This document shows positions 52,837-63,000 of a stretch of DNA of 64,000 nucleotides, piece after piece. The translations under genes were made by a program, and so were the position numbers. The DNA is taken from assembly GCA_029261295.1 (NCBI GenBank), contig JAJDBP010000003.1, positions 33,543 to 97,542 of the forward strand, read 5' to 3'. The notes beneath the pieces were generated by a model. It saw only the letters and a list, made by a program, of their open reading frames with translations. It searched no databases and was not told where the DNA came from. Position 1 is the first letter of the stretch. Each line of letters starts with the position of its first letter. This DNA comes from Nitrospirales bacterium (GTDB lineage Bacteria > Nitrospirota > Nitrospiria > Nitrospirales > UBA8639).

Positions 52837-53886
52837 TTATTGGTAAAATTTTTCCAGTTCATTTTCTGTCGTTCGTCGTTTAGGAGTTGATTGAAATATT
52901 TCTGTAATGGCCTGGCTTTGCCATTCAGTATGTGTTTCTAAACCTAGGGCATACATAATTGTGGCCCCAGAATCTAACAGGGTGACCGGTTGAGAAATTG
53001 CGTAGTGCTTTTTTACGTTCGTCCCCCAAGCAATCATTGGGACCGTGGGGTCTAGAGCCACTGTTTCCCCCTTCTTCACTTTTTTTGCAAGAGGATTGAG
53101 TGGGCCACTGTTTAACCCTGTCACAATGAACATCGTGCGGTCCAAGACGCCAATTTCTTGATAATTTTTTTTGATTTGGTCAATAGCATTATCGATGGAA
53201 GTCACTGCATCTGAATATTTTGGGGAATCCCACCCATATTTTTGACCAATCCGAGCGGCGGTTGGAAAATGTGCAACCAAGAGATTCGGAACCCCAAAGA
53301 GTCTGAAGCCAAATCCACCCTCACTCGTCACTTTTTTGAGGAAATCTTGAATATAGACCGACACGGTCTCAGGCGTACATTGGGGTTTAGTATAGCCACA
53401 GACTTGAGAGTCGACATAAATTTCAGGCCGCACTAATTGATAGAGTCGTTCGTCCATAAGGAAGACACCCGTGTCTGCCCCTCCCGCCAAATCCATATAA
53501 TCGAAGACCGTAGGGGAGCGCATAAAGGATCGAGCAAAATCGTAACGTTCCCATTCAGCCGTTATGCGATGTTTGTCTACCGGCAGACCGGTGAGCAACG
53601 ATGCCATGGCTGGGACGGTCAGGGGAGGAGTGATGGATTGTGCAGACCAAGACACCGCACCGTCTTGCGCGAGTTTAGCGAGATGAGGCGTGGCTCCACC
53701 TTGAATCGTGGAGGATTTTATTCCTTCAAGAACAACAAGGACAATGTGTTCAGCCTGTGCCGCTGATGCTTTAGGAAGTGGGACAATTCCGCCCATGCTG
53801 AGCCACGTGAGGCTCAGAACAATCAAAAAACTTCCCTGTATTTTTTTCTTTACCTGCCGTCGATGCCGTTGCCAATAAGTACTCAT
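52837..53886 (-). CDS. Alkaline-phosphatase-fold protein with degenerate metal site (probable pseudoenzyme)
   Basis: 349 residues with signal peptide (FLIVLSLTWLSMGGIVPLPKASAAQ). The start HIVLVVLEGIKSSTIQGGATPHLAKLAQDGA and SITPPLTVPAMASLLTGLPVDKH match type I phosphodiesterases/phosphopentomutases, but the metal-binding residues do not: the first D-G becomes E-G, the G-H-x-Y-G loop becomes G-Q-K-Y-G, and the T-x-D-H-G loop becomes T-G-L-N-S-G. The nucleophile-like Thr is still there. Catalysis as a metallo-phosphatase is unlikely. First gene of a three-gene operon. Confidence 0.82.
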   Translation of the reverse strand: MSTYWQRHRRQVKKKIQGSFLIVLSLTWLSMGGIVPLPKASAAQAEHIVLVVLEGIKSSTIQGGATPHLAKLAQDGAVSWSAQSITPPLTVPAMASLLTGLPVDKHRITAEWERYDFARSFMRSPTVFDYMDLAGGADTGVFLMDERLYQLVRPEIYVDSQVCGYTKPQCTPETVSVYIQDFLKKVTSEGGFGFRLFGVPNLLVAHFPTAARIGQKYGWDSPKYSDAVTSIDNAIDQIKKNYQEIGVLDRTMFIVTGLNSGPLNPLAKKVKKGETVALDPTVPMIAWGTNVKKHYAISQPVTLLDSGATIMYALGLETHTEWQSQAITEIFQSTPKRRTTENELEKFYQ

Positions 53887-54166
53887 GATTCCTGCGATGC
53901 TCCACGTGAAAAATCAACATGAAATAAAAAATGAATAATTAATATGAAAAACCTGGCTGATTCCCTACAATTTCCCCTTATCAGAACTCTGTTCAATAGA
54001 ACGCAGTCAAGGCAATTTAACTTATCATGCAGATTTTCAGGCGGTCAACCAAAGGAGGGCGTTGGTTAGGAGTCGAAAGTCAGGGGGAAATAAATCAATG
54101 GGCCTCTTGCTCTTGGAAGCCGGTATGGACTATGAGAATAGCCTTACCCCAGCGAGATCTTGACCG

Positions 54167-55432
54167 ATGCCTCAAAATAATAACTTTCAACATGCCTCCT
54201 ATTCCCGTTCCAATCCTGGAGACCGGGTCTCCTACCCTACCTTTGACCCTGGGCCTGTCATCGACTCCCCAGCCTGGAAGGAAGCCATGGCTCAGGTGGG
54301 AGGGCAATTATCCAACTCCAACGTTAAATGTGTGGTGTTTCTGAATGGACACCCGTTTAGTGATCTCTTTGGTTCGGCTCGTTTAGATGAAGTGGGGGGG
54401 TTAAAGCGGGGTTATTCCCGGGGAATTTCTGGCTTGGAATCCTTGCTGGCGTTGCTGAGGCCGGCCACCAATGGCATTGGTAAGAGTGAGGATTCTATTC
54501 ATCCACCCCTTTCCAATAATCCATCGACCCATGAGACTTTGGATACACTTGTCCGAGAAGTCGGAAATTTTACGACAGCCTATGTGAAAAAATTCGAGGA
54601 AGGACTGGGTGGGGAAGGGGAAATCTCCATTCCTTGCAGTCGATATGTGTGGTCCTCAATTCACCATCATGTTGGGCGAATGGAGGCTGCGATTGATTTC
54701 ATCGAGTTTCTCCAGCAATGGCGTTTGGAGCAATCCTTATCAAAAGACGATCGTATCTTGCTAATTGCCCATGGCCATGCTGGACAGGTTTTGGCGCTCC
54801 TTTCGAATCTTATGACCTCAAGTGAATCAGAGGGTCGTCCAAGAATTTTTGAGATTTTGGCCAAATATTGGGAGGCCTGTCCGGTTGAAGGCCGGTCTAT
54901 TGAACAATTAGAAGCTCTGTATAAGGCTTTGATCGAGCAATCGTTAATGGGAAGTGCTTCGGTCGATATGGTGACGTTAGGTACCCCGGTTCGTTATGGA
55001 TGGGATACGGGCGGATGTGGTCAGTTGCTGCATGTGGTGAATCATCGAATGATTCGATCTGATGGAAAGCGGTGGTTGTCTAAGATGGAATTGCCACAAA
55101 CGGCTTGGGAAATGCCTTATCTAACCGGGGGTGATTATGTTCAGCAATTAGCGGTAGCGGGAACGGATGTTGTGCCAGATTCTCCCGAAATGGAGCAGGC
55201 CAATGTGGATCTTCGCGACATACTAGAGCCCTATGATGGATTTGAGCGATGGCTGGAATGCACGAGGAGGACGACGCGATGTCCGAAAGATGGACAATGT
55301 GTGCTAGTGGAATATGGTGTGCAGGCCAATGAAAAGGAACCCAGGCAGAATTTATATGGTCATGGGTGTTATACAGAGAGCCGAAGCATGGTATTTCTGG
55401 CTAAAGAAATAGCTAGGACCTTGTATTCTTAG
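54167..55432 (+). CDS. Alpha/beta-hydrolase-like protein lacking the nucleophile Ser
   Basis: 421 residues from ATG 54167. The centre has RILLIAHGHAGQVLALLSNLM, which aligns with the lipase elbow L-I-G-H-S-H-G-G but has Gly where Ser should be (A-H-G-H-A-G). Downstream VDMVTLGTPVRYGW matches the next strand of the same fold (V-x-x-L-G-T-P), and the C-terminal HGCYTES provides a possible His. The N-terminal part starts hydrophilic; no signal peptide. Probably a non-catalytic binding protein. Not recognised beyond the fold. Confidence 0.65.
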   Translation: MPQNNNFQHASYSRSNPGDRVSYPTFDPGPVIDSPAWKEAMAQVGGQLSNSNVKCVVFLNGHPFSDLFGSARLDEVGGLKRGYSRGISGLESLLALLRPATNGIGKSEDSIHPPLSNNPSTHETLDTLVREVGNFTTAYVKKFEEGLGGEGEISIPCSRYVWSSIHHHVGRMEAAIDFIEFLQQWRLEQSLSKDDRILLIAHGHAGQVLALLSNLMTSSESEGRPRIFEILAKYWEACPVEGRSIEQLEALYKALIEQSLMGSASVDMVTLGTPVRYGWDTGGCGQLLHVVNHRMIRSDGKRWLSKMELPQTAWEMPYLTGGDYVQQLAVAGTDVVPDSPEMEQANVDLRDILEPYDGFERWLECTRRTTRCPKDGQCVLVEYGVQANEKEPRQNLYGHGCYTESRSMVFLAKEIARTLYS

Positions 55433-55612
55433 TCTTTAATAGTTCTGTATATCCCTTGGTTTTTAACCATCTCTGGGCCTTTCGACCCCATCCCACTAGC
55501 TATAAAGACACATTGATTGTTTTTTGGGCCCTATGATATTTATCAGGTCTTTGTCTGAAAAGGGCCAAGAACTGAAACTTTTTTTTTCTAAAATTTTTCG
55601 AGATATGACTTT

Positions 55613-56779
55613 ATGAAGATTGGCGTCGTCAAAGAAACGTATCCTGGTGAACAGCGGGTAGCCTTGGTGCCAGCTGTCTTGGCTTCTCTCATTAAGGGAG
55701 GCATGGAGGTTGTCATTGAATCCAAGGCAGGTGAGCAATCGGGATACCCGGATGCCGCCTATGTCGATAAAGGTGGGAAGATTGCCGACTCCCGTGATCA
55801 AGTTTTTGAAGTATCAGATTTTATTCTCCAAGTTCGTTTATTAGGGGCAAATCCTAATGAGGGACAGGCGGATTTGCAGAAATTCAGAAAAGGCCAAATG
55901 CTTGTAGGAATAGCCGAAGCTCTGAGCCACCCTCAATCCGTCCAAGAGCTTGCGGCACAAGGCGTGACGGCGTTTGCCCTAGAACTCATGCCTCGTATTA
56001 CGCGTGCGCAAAGTATGGATATCCTGTCCTCGATGGGAACGGTTGCTGGGTATAAGGCTGTGTTGATGGCGGCCAATACGTTGCCGAGAATGTTTCCCAT
56101 GTTGATGACTGCGGCCGGTACCGTGACACCTGCCAGGGTGTTGATCATTGGGGCTGGAGTTGCAGGTTTACAGGCGATTTCTGTTGCCCGTCGGCTCGGT
56201 GCAGCGGTGGAGGCTTACGATATTCGACCCGCTGTGAAGGAACAGATTTTAAGTTTGGGGGCCAAATTTGTAGAGCTGCCGTTAGAAACGGGTGATTCGG
56301 AAGATAAAGGTGGCTATGCCAAAGCGCAGGATGAAACCTTTTATAAAAAACAACGAGAGTTGTTGGGGAAAGTGATTGCGAGTAGTGATGTCGTGATTTC
56401 AACAGCTGCCGTGCCAGGGAAAAAAGCGCCAATTCTCATTACCGCTGAAATGGTGGCCGGGATGGCTCCTGGTTCAGTCATTGTCGATCTGGCAGCCGAA
56501 CGTGGGGGCAACTGCGAGCTCACGAAGCCTGGTGAAACGGTTGTGGCTCATGGAGTGACCATTCAAGGTCCAGAAAATTTGCCATCAACGGTTCCTTATC
56601 ATGCTAGTCAAATGTATGCGAAAAATGTGGCGACTTTTCTCTTGCATCTTGTGAAAAAGGGCGAGCTTACTTTAGATATGGACGATGAGATTACCAAAGA
56701 AACCATGATGACCAAAAATGGGGAAGTGGTGCTTGTACGCATTCGCGAAGCTTTGGGGTTACCGGCACTTTCAGCATAA
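55613..56779 (+). CDS. pntAA: NAD(P) transhydrogenase alpha subunit part 1 (soluble NAD domain)
   Basis: 388 residues: KIGVVKETYPGEQRVALVPA at the start, RVLIIGAGVAGLQAISVARRLGAAVEAYDIRP (NAD Rossmann fold), and VIVDLAAERGGNCELT. This is domain I, which binds NAD(H). It lacks the membrane part, carried on the next gene, as in Rhodospirillum rubrum. The enzyme makes NADPH from NADH using the proton gradient, useful when reducing power from nitrite is scarce. First gene of pntAA-pntAB-pntB. Confidence 0.97.
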   Translation: MKIGVVKETYPGEQRVALVPAVLASLIKGGMEVVIESKAGEQSGYPDAAYVDKGGKIADSRDQVFEVSDFILQVRLLGANPNEGQADLQKFRKGQMLVGIAEALSHPQSVQELAAQGVTAFALELMPRITRAQSMDILSSMGTVAGYKAVLMAANTLPRMFPMLMTAAGTVTPARVLIIGAGVAGLQAISVARRLGAAVEAYDIRPAVKEQILSLGAKFVELPLETGDSEDKGGYAKAQDETFYKKQRELLGKVIASSDVVISTAAVPGKKAPILITAEMVAGMAPGSVIVDLAAERGGNCELTKPGETVVAHGVTIQGPENLPSTVPYHASQMYAKNVATFLLHLVKKGELTLDMDDEITKETMMTKNGEVVLVRIREALGLPALSA

Positions 56780-56794
56780 GGACACCTATCTGCT

Positions 56795-57076
56795 ATGGAA
56801 ATGTTCATCGTAGGCCTTACTATATTTGTTCTGGCTATCTTTGTGGGTTTTGAAATAATCACGAAAATCCCGCCAACACTTCATACACCGTTGATGTCAG
56901 GGTCTAATGCAATTTCCGGTATTACGGTGGTAGGGGCTGTTTTATCGTCTGGATCCCAACATACCATGGTGACGACAATTCTCGGTGTGTTGGCCGTGAT
57001 TTTTGCCACCATTAATTGCGTTGGTGGTTTTATGGTGACGAACAGAATGCTAGCCATGTTTAAAAAGAAATCCTAA
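56795..57076 (+). CDS. pntAB: NAD(P) transhydrogenase alpha subunit part 2 (membrane)
   Basis: 93 residues with three membrane helices (FIVGLTIFVLAIFVGFEII, SNAISGITVVGAVLSSG, TTILGVLAVIFATINCVGGFMVTNRMLAMF). It includes HTPLMSGSNAISGI, the standard motif. Part of the proton-pumping domain II. 15 bp after pntAA and 8 bp before pntB. Confidence 0.96.
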   Translation: MEMFIVGLTIFVLAIFVGFEIITKIPPTLHTPLMSGSNAISGITVVGAVLSSGSQHTMVTTILGVLAVIFATINCVGGFMVTNRMLAMFKKKS

Positions 57077-57084
57077 GAGGAATA

Positions 57085-58482
57085 TTGAACGGAATGTCTG
57101 CACTTATCAATATTGGGTATTTGGTTGCTTCGGTGTTGTTTATCCTTGGACTTAAAGGGCTAACACACCCACGTACTGCGGTTCGGGGGAATTTGTTAGG
57201 AGCGGTGGGAATGTTGTTGGCCGTCTTGTTGACGCTGACCAATCAACGAATACTTAGCTATGAATGGATCATTTTGGGGTTGATCATTGGTGGAGCCATT
57301 GGTGCTGCCTTAGCGATTAAGATTGAAATGACCTCCATGCCTGAATTAGTAGCCGTCTTTAACGGATTTGGTGGGATAGCTTCTGTGTTAGTTGCTGGAG
57401 CCGCCTTGCTGGAAAATACGCTTGGCCCTGAAGTTCCCATGATGCAATTAACCATTGCGATTGCCGCTTCAGGTCTGATTGGGGCCGTGACGTTTTGGGG
57501 AAGTTTAGTGGCATTTGGAAAATTAAAAGGACTGATTGGCGATAATGCCATCCTGTTCGGTGGCCAGCAAATTATTAACGCAGCGTTGGCTGCAGCCGTT
57601 TTGGCGTTAAGTTGCTGGGTGGTCATAGATCCCGCAAGTGGGGTGGCTTTTTGGCTCTTAGTGGGAGTCGCTTCGGTCCTTGGTGTCCTTTTAGTTATCC
57701 CGGTAGGGGGCGCTGATATGCCGGTTGTTGTAGCGCTCTTGAATTCTTATTCAGGCTTAGCGGCTGCTGCGACAGGTTTTGTTTTATCGAATAACGTCTT
57801 GATTATCACAGGTTCGTTAGTTGGTGCTTCTGGTCTCATTTTGACTCAAATCATGTGCAAGGCGATGAATCGGTCGCTGACAAATGTATTATTTGGTGTT
57901 CTAGCCCCAGTTGGCGATGGTGGCCCGACAGCAGATGAAGTCTATGGTGGGAAAGTAAAATCCACATCACCAGAAGAAGTCGCGATGTTGTTTGAGACGG
58001 CGAGGCGCGTGTGTATTATTCCAGGTTATGGTATGGCGGTTTCCCAAGCGCAACACCCTGTCGCCAGTTTGGCTGCTCTTTTAGAAAGTCGAGGGACGAT
58101 AGTTGAGTACGGAGTTCATCCCGTGGCTGGTAGAATGCCTGGACACATGAACGTCTTGCTTGCTGAAGCTGATGTCCCCTATGAGGCATTGCGAGATATG
58201 GATGAAACGAATGAGGATATCGATCAAGTGGACGTTGCGTTGGTCATTGGAGCTAATGATGTCGTGAATCCAGTGGCCAGGACGGATCCAAATAGTGCTA
58301 TTGCAGGGATGCCTATCATTGACGTTGATAAAGCCAAAACAGTAGTTGTTATTAAGAGGAGCCTGAGTCCTGGGTTTGCAGGAATACCTAACCCATTGTT
58401 TTCACTAGATAATTCGTTGATGCTCTTTGGAGATGCTAAGAAAGCGGTCTTAGATATGATAGCAGCTCTGAAAGATTCGTAG
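57085..58482 (+). CDS. pntB: NAD(P) transhydrogenase beta subunit
   Basis: 465 residues from TTG 57085, or 462 from ATG 57094; AGAGG at 57076-57080 fits the TTG better. The N-terminal half (~1-260) is about nine membrane helices with MPVVVALLNSYSGLAAAATGF. The C-terminal half is the NADP domain III: IIPGYGMAVSQAQHPVA, HPVAGRMPGHMNVLLAEADVPY and ALVIGANDVVNPVARTDPNS, all standard. Completes the proton-translocating transhydrogenase. Confidence 0.97.
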   Translation: MNGMSALINIGYLVASVLFILGLKGLTHPRTAVRGNLLGAVGMLLAVLLTLTNQRILSYEWIILGLIIGGAIGAALAIKIEMTSMPELVAVFNGFGGIASVLVAGAALLENTLGPEVPMMQLTIAIAASGLIGAVTFWGSLVAFGKLKGLIGDNAILFGGQQIINAALAAAVLALSCWVVIDPASGVAFWLLVGVASVLGVLLVIPVGGADMPVVVALLNSYSGLAAAATGFVLSNNVLIITGSLVGASGLILTQIMCKAMNRSLTNVLFGVLAPVGDGGPTADEVYGGKVKSTSPEEVAMLFETARRVCIIPGYGMAVSQAQHPVASLAALLESRGTIVEYGVHPVAGRMPGHMNVLLAEADVPYEALRDMDETNEDIDQVDVALVIGANDVVNPVARTDPNSAIAGMPIIDVDKAKTVVVIKRSLSPGFAGIPNPLFSLDNSLMLFGDAKKAVLDMIAALKDS

Positions 58483-58572
58483 ATGAAAATTTATTGTAAG
58501 TGGTATGTCGTAGGGTAATCATAAGGCATTGAATTTAAAGGAAATTTTAAATTTTACCTCTTCATTTCTTTC

Positions 58573-58601
58573 TTGCATAGGTTAGAAACACATGATAAAG
58601 T
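58573..58601 (+). promoter_or_regulatory. Possible sigma-70-type promoter for rpsU
   Basis: TTGCAT (58573-58578) and TAAAGT (58596-58601) are separated by 17 bases, 68 bases before the start codon, in an AT-rich stretch. Position and spacing fit; the -10 match is partial. Confidence 0.35.
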
Positions 58602-58668
58602 ATGAGGCTTGGACGTAAGCAAATTATAGCTAAAAAGCACTTATTTATACAAAACGATTGAGGGACCT

Positions 58669-58863
58669 GTGGAAGTACGAGTTATCAATAATAATGTTGA
58701 AAAAGCTTTAAAAGTTGCCAAAAAGAAATTGGCTGCTGATGGATTGTTTCGAGAATTAAAAGCCCGTCGTTTTTATCAAAAGCCTAGTGTAAAAAAGAAG
58801 GCCAAAGAACGAGAAGCGGCTAGACGTCGTCAAAAATGGCTTTCTAAACATCGAACATTCTAG
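58669..58863 (+). CDS. rpsU: 30S ribosomal protein S21
   Basis: 64 residues from GTG 58669 (GAGGGAC site). EVRVINNNVEKALKVAKKKLAADGLFRELKARRFYQKPSVKKKAKEREAARRR is typical S21. It aids mRNA recognition on the small subunit. Stands apart from the usual dnaG-rpoD neighbourhood. Followed by a short inverted repeat AATCGG/CCGATT (58868-58889) and a T-rich run that may end its transcript. Confidence 0.96.
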   Translation: MEVRVINNNVEKALKVAKKKLAADGLFRELKARRFYQKPSVKKKAKEREAARRRQKWLSKHRTF

Positions 58864-58937
58864 TGATAATCGGATAATCCCTGCCGATTCCTGCCTCTCC
58901 GTTTTCTCTTTTTTCCCCCTTAGCAATCTTAAATATT

Positions 58938-59594
58938 ATGCGGGATGACGATATTCATATCGTTCTCCGTTTGGTGAAGAAATCGATTCGTCAATGGCCT
59001 GCACCATTGATGGAGCGGCTAGTAAATCATGAACGGGATCCCTTTAAGATTCTCGTCGCGTGTGTCCTGAGTTTAAGGACCCGAGATCAAACGACTGAAG
59101 CAGCAAGTAGTCGGTTATTTTCTCTTTCAGCTGATCCGTTTTCTATGGCAGATCTGGCGGTGAAGACGATAGAAAAAGCTATTTATCCTGTTGGTTTTTT
59201 TCGAACGAAAGCTAAGCAGATTCAGGAATTATCACGGCAAATTTGCCATGATTTTCAAGGGGTAGTTCCTAATCGTGTCGAAGATTTAGTGCAATTGTCT
59301 GGTGTGGGACGTAAAACGGCAAATTTGGTCAGGACCGTTGGATTTAAAAAATTGGGGATTTGCGTGGATATTCATGTCCACCGGATTTGTAATCGCTTAG
59401 GATACATTAAGGCTAAAAGTCCTGATGAAACAGAAGGGGTCCTACGAGATAAGCTTCCACACAAACACTGGATTCCGTTCAATAGATTAATGGTGACATT
59501 TGGCCAAAATCAATGTACTCCTGTGTCTCCCCGATGTCAGTCCTGCCTGGTTAGCCCTTATTGCCAACGAGTAGGTGTTTTGACCTTTCGGTAG
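58938..59594 (+). CDS. nth: Endonuclease III (DNA glycosylase/AP lyase)
   Basis: 218 residues. HhH-GPD fold: SLRTRDQTTEAAS near residue 42, helix-hairpin-helix LSGVGRKTANLV with the catalytic Lys, VDIHVHRICNRLG with the catalytic Asp, and the C-terminal [4Fe-4S] cluster C-x6-C-x2-C-x5-C (CTPVSPRCQSCLVSPYC). Removes oxidised pyrimidines from DNA. Starts 74 bp after rpsU, likely its own transcript. An extra ~10 residues follow the cluster. Confidence 0.94.
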   Translation: MRDDDIHIVLRLVKKSIRQWPAPLMERLVNHERDPFKILVACVLSLRTRDQTTEAASSRLFSLSADPFSMADLAVKTIEKAIYPVGFFRTKAKQIQELSRQICHDFQGVVPNRVEDLVQLSGVGRKTANLVRTVGFKKLGICVDIHVHRICNRLGYIKAKSPDETEGVLRDKLPHKHWIPFNRLMVTFGQNQCTPVSPRCQSCLVSPYCQRVGVLTFR

Positions 59595-60044
59595 GTTTAG
59601 GCTGCCTTGATAAGCTCAGAGCATGTTACCTTTAGCCCTATGCGCTACCAAAAGGTATCAAATGACTGGTTTGAAAACTTAATGAATAGATAAACCAATG
59701 AAAACAGCTAATACACAACTTAGTATTATCCATTTCTAAAAGGCACAAACCCTATTAAATTAAAATGTTACCATTTGGAACCAAATCACCATTCTAATGA
59801 CCCTAATAAAATATTTTTTTCGTTATTTTTCAATATCTTATGAGAATTATTTTAGAAGAAAAAGGATCGTTTTTTGCTTAATCTAATTCTGTTCAGAAGT
59901 AATTATTATTGATTCCTATGATGCAAATGATTCTATTCGATAAAAAAATTTACAAGGAAAGGGGGGTGATCATTAATTTATCGTCCGGTTTTATGAATGA
60001 ATTCATGGACTTTATGTCCTGCACTTACTTAGGAGGTGTAAGCA
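59595..60044. other. 450-bp AT-rich region upstream of nxrA
   Basis: Must contain the nxrA promoter. It is much more AT-rich than the flanking genes. No -35/-10 pair stood out. Near its end is a 30-codon leader ORF (listed) and a 10-bp palindrome ATGAATTCAT (59997-60006). Confidence 0.55.
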
Positions 60045-60058
60045 ATGTTTCTTTCTAG
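59966..60058 (+). CDS. Candidate leader ORF overlapping the nxrA start
   Basis: Thirty codons from GTG 59966 to TAG 60056-60058, in a different frame from nxrA, overlapping its first 14 bases and reading through the AGGAGG site of nxrA. It is preceded by AAGGAAAGGGGG, which is close to the GTG. If translated it could control nxrA translation. The peptide (IINLSSGFMNEFMDFMSCTY then LGG...) has no known match. Chance is quite possible. Confidence 0.25.
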   Translation: MIINLSSGFMNEFMDFMSCTYLGGVSNVSF

Positions 60059-63000
60059 ACGTCAATTTTTAAAGGTCTCAGCGGGGACCGTGGCGGCAGT
60101 GGCATTAGCAGATAAAGCGTTGGCTTTGACTGCCTTGCAACCCGTCATCGAAGTGGGGAATCCTCTCGGGGAATACCCAGACCGCTCATGGGAGCGTGTC
60201 TATCACGATCAATATCGGTATGACAGCTCATTCACGTGGGTGTGTTCACCGAATGACACGCATGCCTGTCGCGTGCGGTCGTTTGTGCGGAACGGTGTGG
60301 TCATGCGTGTGGAACAAAACTATGACCACCAAACGTATGAAGATCTCTACGGCAACCGTGGTACGTTTGCTCATAACCCACGGATGTGCTTGAAGGGTTA
60401 CACCATGCATCGTCGGGTGTATGGTCCCTACCGGCTCAAAGGGCCGTTGATGCGACGTGGTTGGAAAGCCTGGATGGATGATGGCAGCCCAGAGTTCACG
60501 CCGTCCTCAATGACGAAATACAAATTTAATGCGCGATATTTGGATGATATGTTGCGGGTTTCCTGGGACACCGCCTTTACATATTTAGCCAAAGCGATGA
60601 TCATCATTGCTGAGCGGTATTCTGGTGAGTCTGGAGCCCGTCGGTTACGGGAACAAGGCTATCCACCGGAAATGATTGAAATGACCAAAGGGGCGGCCAC
60701 TCGCTGCTTTAAGTTCCGGGCCGGTATGCCCATCCTTGGTGTGATCGGGAAAATGGGCATCACCCGAATGAACGGCGGCTGTGGAGCCTTGTTAGATACG
60801 TACATTCGCAAAGTGAAGCCTGCACAAGCGCAAGGTGGACGGTATTGGTCGAACTACACCTGGCATGGTGACCAAAACCCCGCGCATCCATTCTGGTCAG
60901 GTGTCCAGACCTCAGATATTGATATGAACGACATGCGGTTCTCCAAGCTGAACACCAGCTGGGGTAAGAACTTCGTGGAAAACAAAATGCCGGAAGCGCA
61001 TTGGAAGCTCGAAAGCATTGAGCGTGGCGCCCGGGTCGTCGTGATCACCCCGGAATATAACCCCACGGCCTATCGTGCGGATTACTGGATTCCAGTTCGG
61101 CCGGAAACAGACGGGGCCTTGTTCCTCGGTGCATGTAAGATCATTTTTGATGAAAACATGTATGACCATGACTTCTGTCAAGCGTACACGGATATGCCTT
61201 TGTTGGTCAGAACCGATACGCTGCAATACTTAGATCCACGTGAATGCATTAAAGACTATGCCTTCCCAGATTTCTCCAAGAGCTATTCCGGTAAAGTGCA
61301 AACTTTGAACGCTTCAAAGATTGCTCGTCTCGGCGGCTTCATGGTCTGGGATCTCAACAAAAACCAAGCCGTGCCCATGCACCGGGAATTGGTTGGTTGG
61401 CATTACAGGAAGAGCGGCATTGATTCAGCTTTGACGGGTACCTACCGTGTGAAGCTGTTGAACGGACGTGAAGTTGACGTCATGCCAGTCATGCAAATGT
61501 ATCAAGTGCATTTACAAGATTATGACTTGGATACGGTTCATCAAATCAATCGGGCTCCCAAAGACCTGATTGTGCGTTGGGCGCGTGATTCCGGCACGAT
61601 CAAACCAGCGGCTATTCATAACGGGGAAGGCACGAACCATTACTTCCACCAAACTATCATTGCACGTGGTGCGGCGATGGTCTTGATTATCACTGGTAAC
61701 GTCGGGAAATTCGGAACCGGGCAGCATACCTGGGCTGGTAACTACAAAGCGGGGATTTGGACATCCACCCCATGGAGTGGTGGTGGTTTAGGAACGCATA
61801 CCGCGGAAAACCCATTCAAAATCACCACGGATCCAAATGCACATGGTAAAGAAGTCCACGTGAAGGGCTATTACTATGGTGAGGAAGTCGCATACTGGAA
61901 CCACGGTGACACGGCCTTAATTGTGAATACGCCAAACTATGGTCGTCGGGTGTTTACTGGGAAAACGCATATGCCGACTCCAAGTAAATTCCGTTGGGTT
62001 GCCAATGTGAACGTGTTGAACAATGCCAAACATCATTATGACATGGTGAAAAACGTTGATCCGCACATTGAAACATTGGTTACACAGGACGTGGAAATGA
62101 CATCAGACGTCAATCATAATGACGTGGCGTTTGGTGTGAATACCTGGATGGAGTTCACCTATCCAGAACATACCGCAACAGTATCAAACCCATGGTTCCA
62201 AGTATGGAAGGGTGGAATTCGACCCTTGTATGACACACGGAACGATCTTGATACCGTGGCAGGTGTGGCCGCCAAGCTCACCGAAATGACGGGTGACGGG
62301 CGATTCCGTGATTACTTCAAATTTGTGTATGACAACCGTGTTGACGTCTATGTTCAACGGTTGTTGGATGCCTGTAGCACGGGTTATGGCTACAGCGTCG
62401 ATACCATGTTGAAGTCAGAAAAAGGCTGGATGGTTATGTGTAGAACATATCCACGCCAACCATTCTGGGAAGAAACCAACGAATCCAAGACACAATGGAC
62501 TCGTACTGGTCGTTATGAAAACTACCGTGTTGAGCCGGAATGTATTGAGTACGGAGAAAACTTCATTTCGCACAGAGAAGGTACGGAAGCAACGCCATAC
62601 CTGCCAAATGCGATCATGTCGTCCAACCCGTATGTCCGACCTGACGACTACGGTATTCCTATCACTGCGCAACATCATGATGATAAAACCATCCGGAACA
62701 TCAAGTTGCCGTGGGCGGAAATCAAACGGTACTCCAACCCACTCTGGGAAAAAGGGTATCAATTCTATTGTGTGACACCAAAGACCAGACATCGGGTGCA
62801 CAGTCAATGGTCAGTCAATGACTGGGTCCAAATGTATGAGTCGAACTTCGGTGACGCTTATCGAATGGATAAACGTACTCCGGGTGTCGGGGAACATCAA
62901 ATCCATATCAACCCACAAGCGGCGAAAGATCGTGGTATCAACGACGGTGACTATGTCTACGTTGATGGTAACCCAGTTGATCGTCCATATCGTGGTTGGA

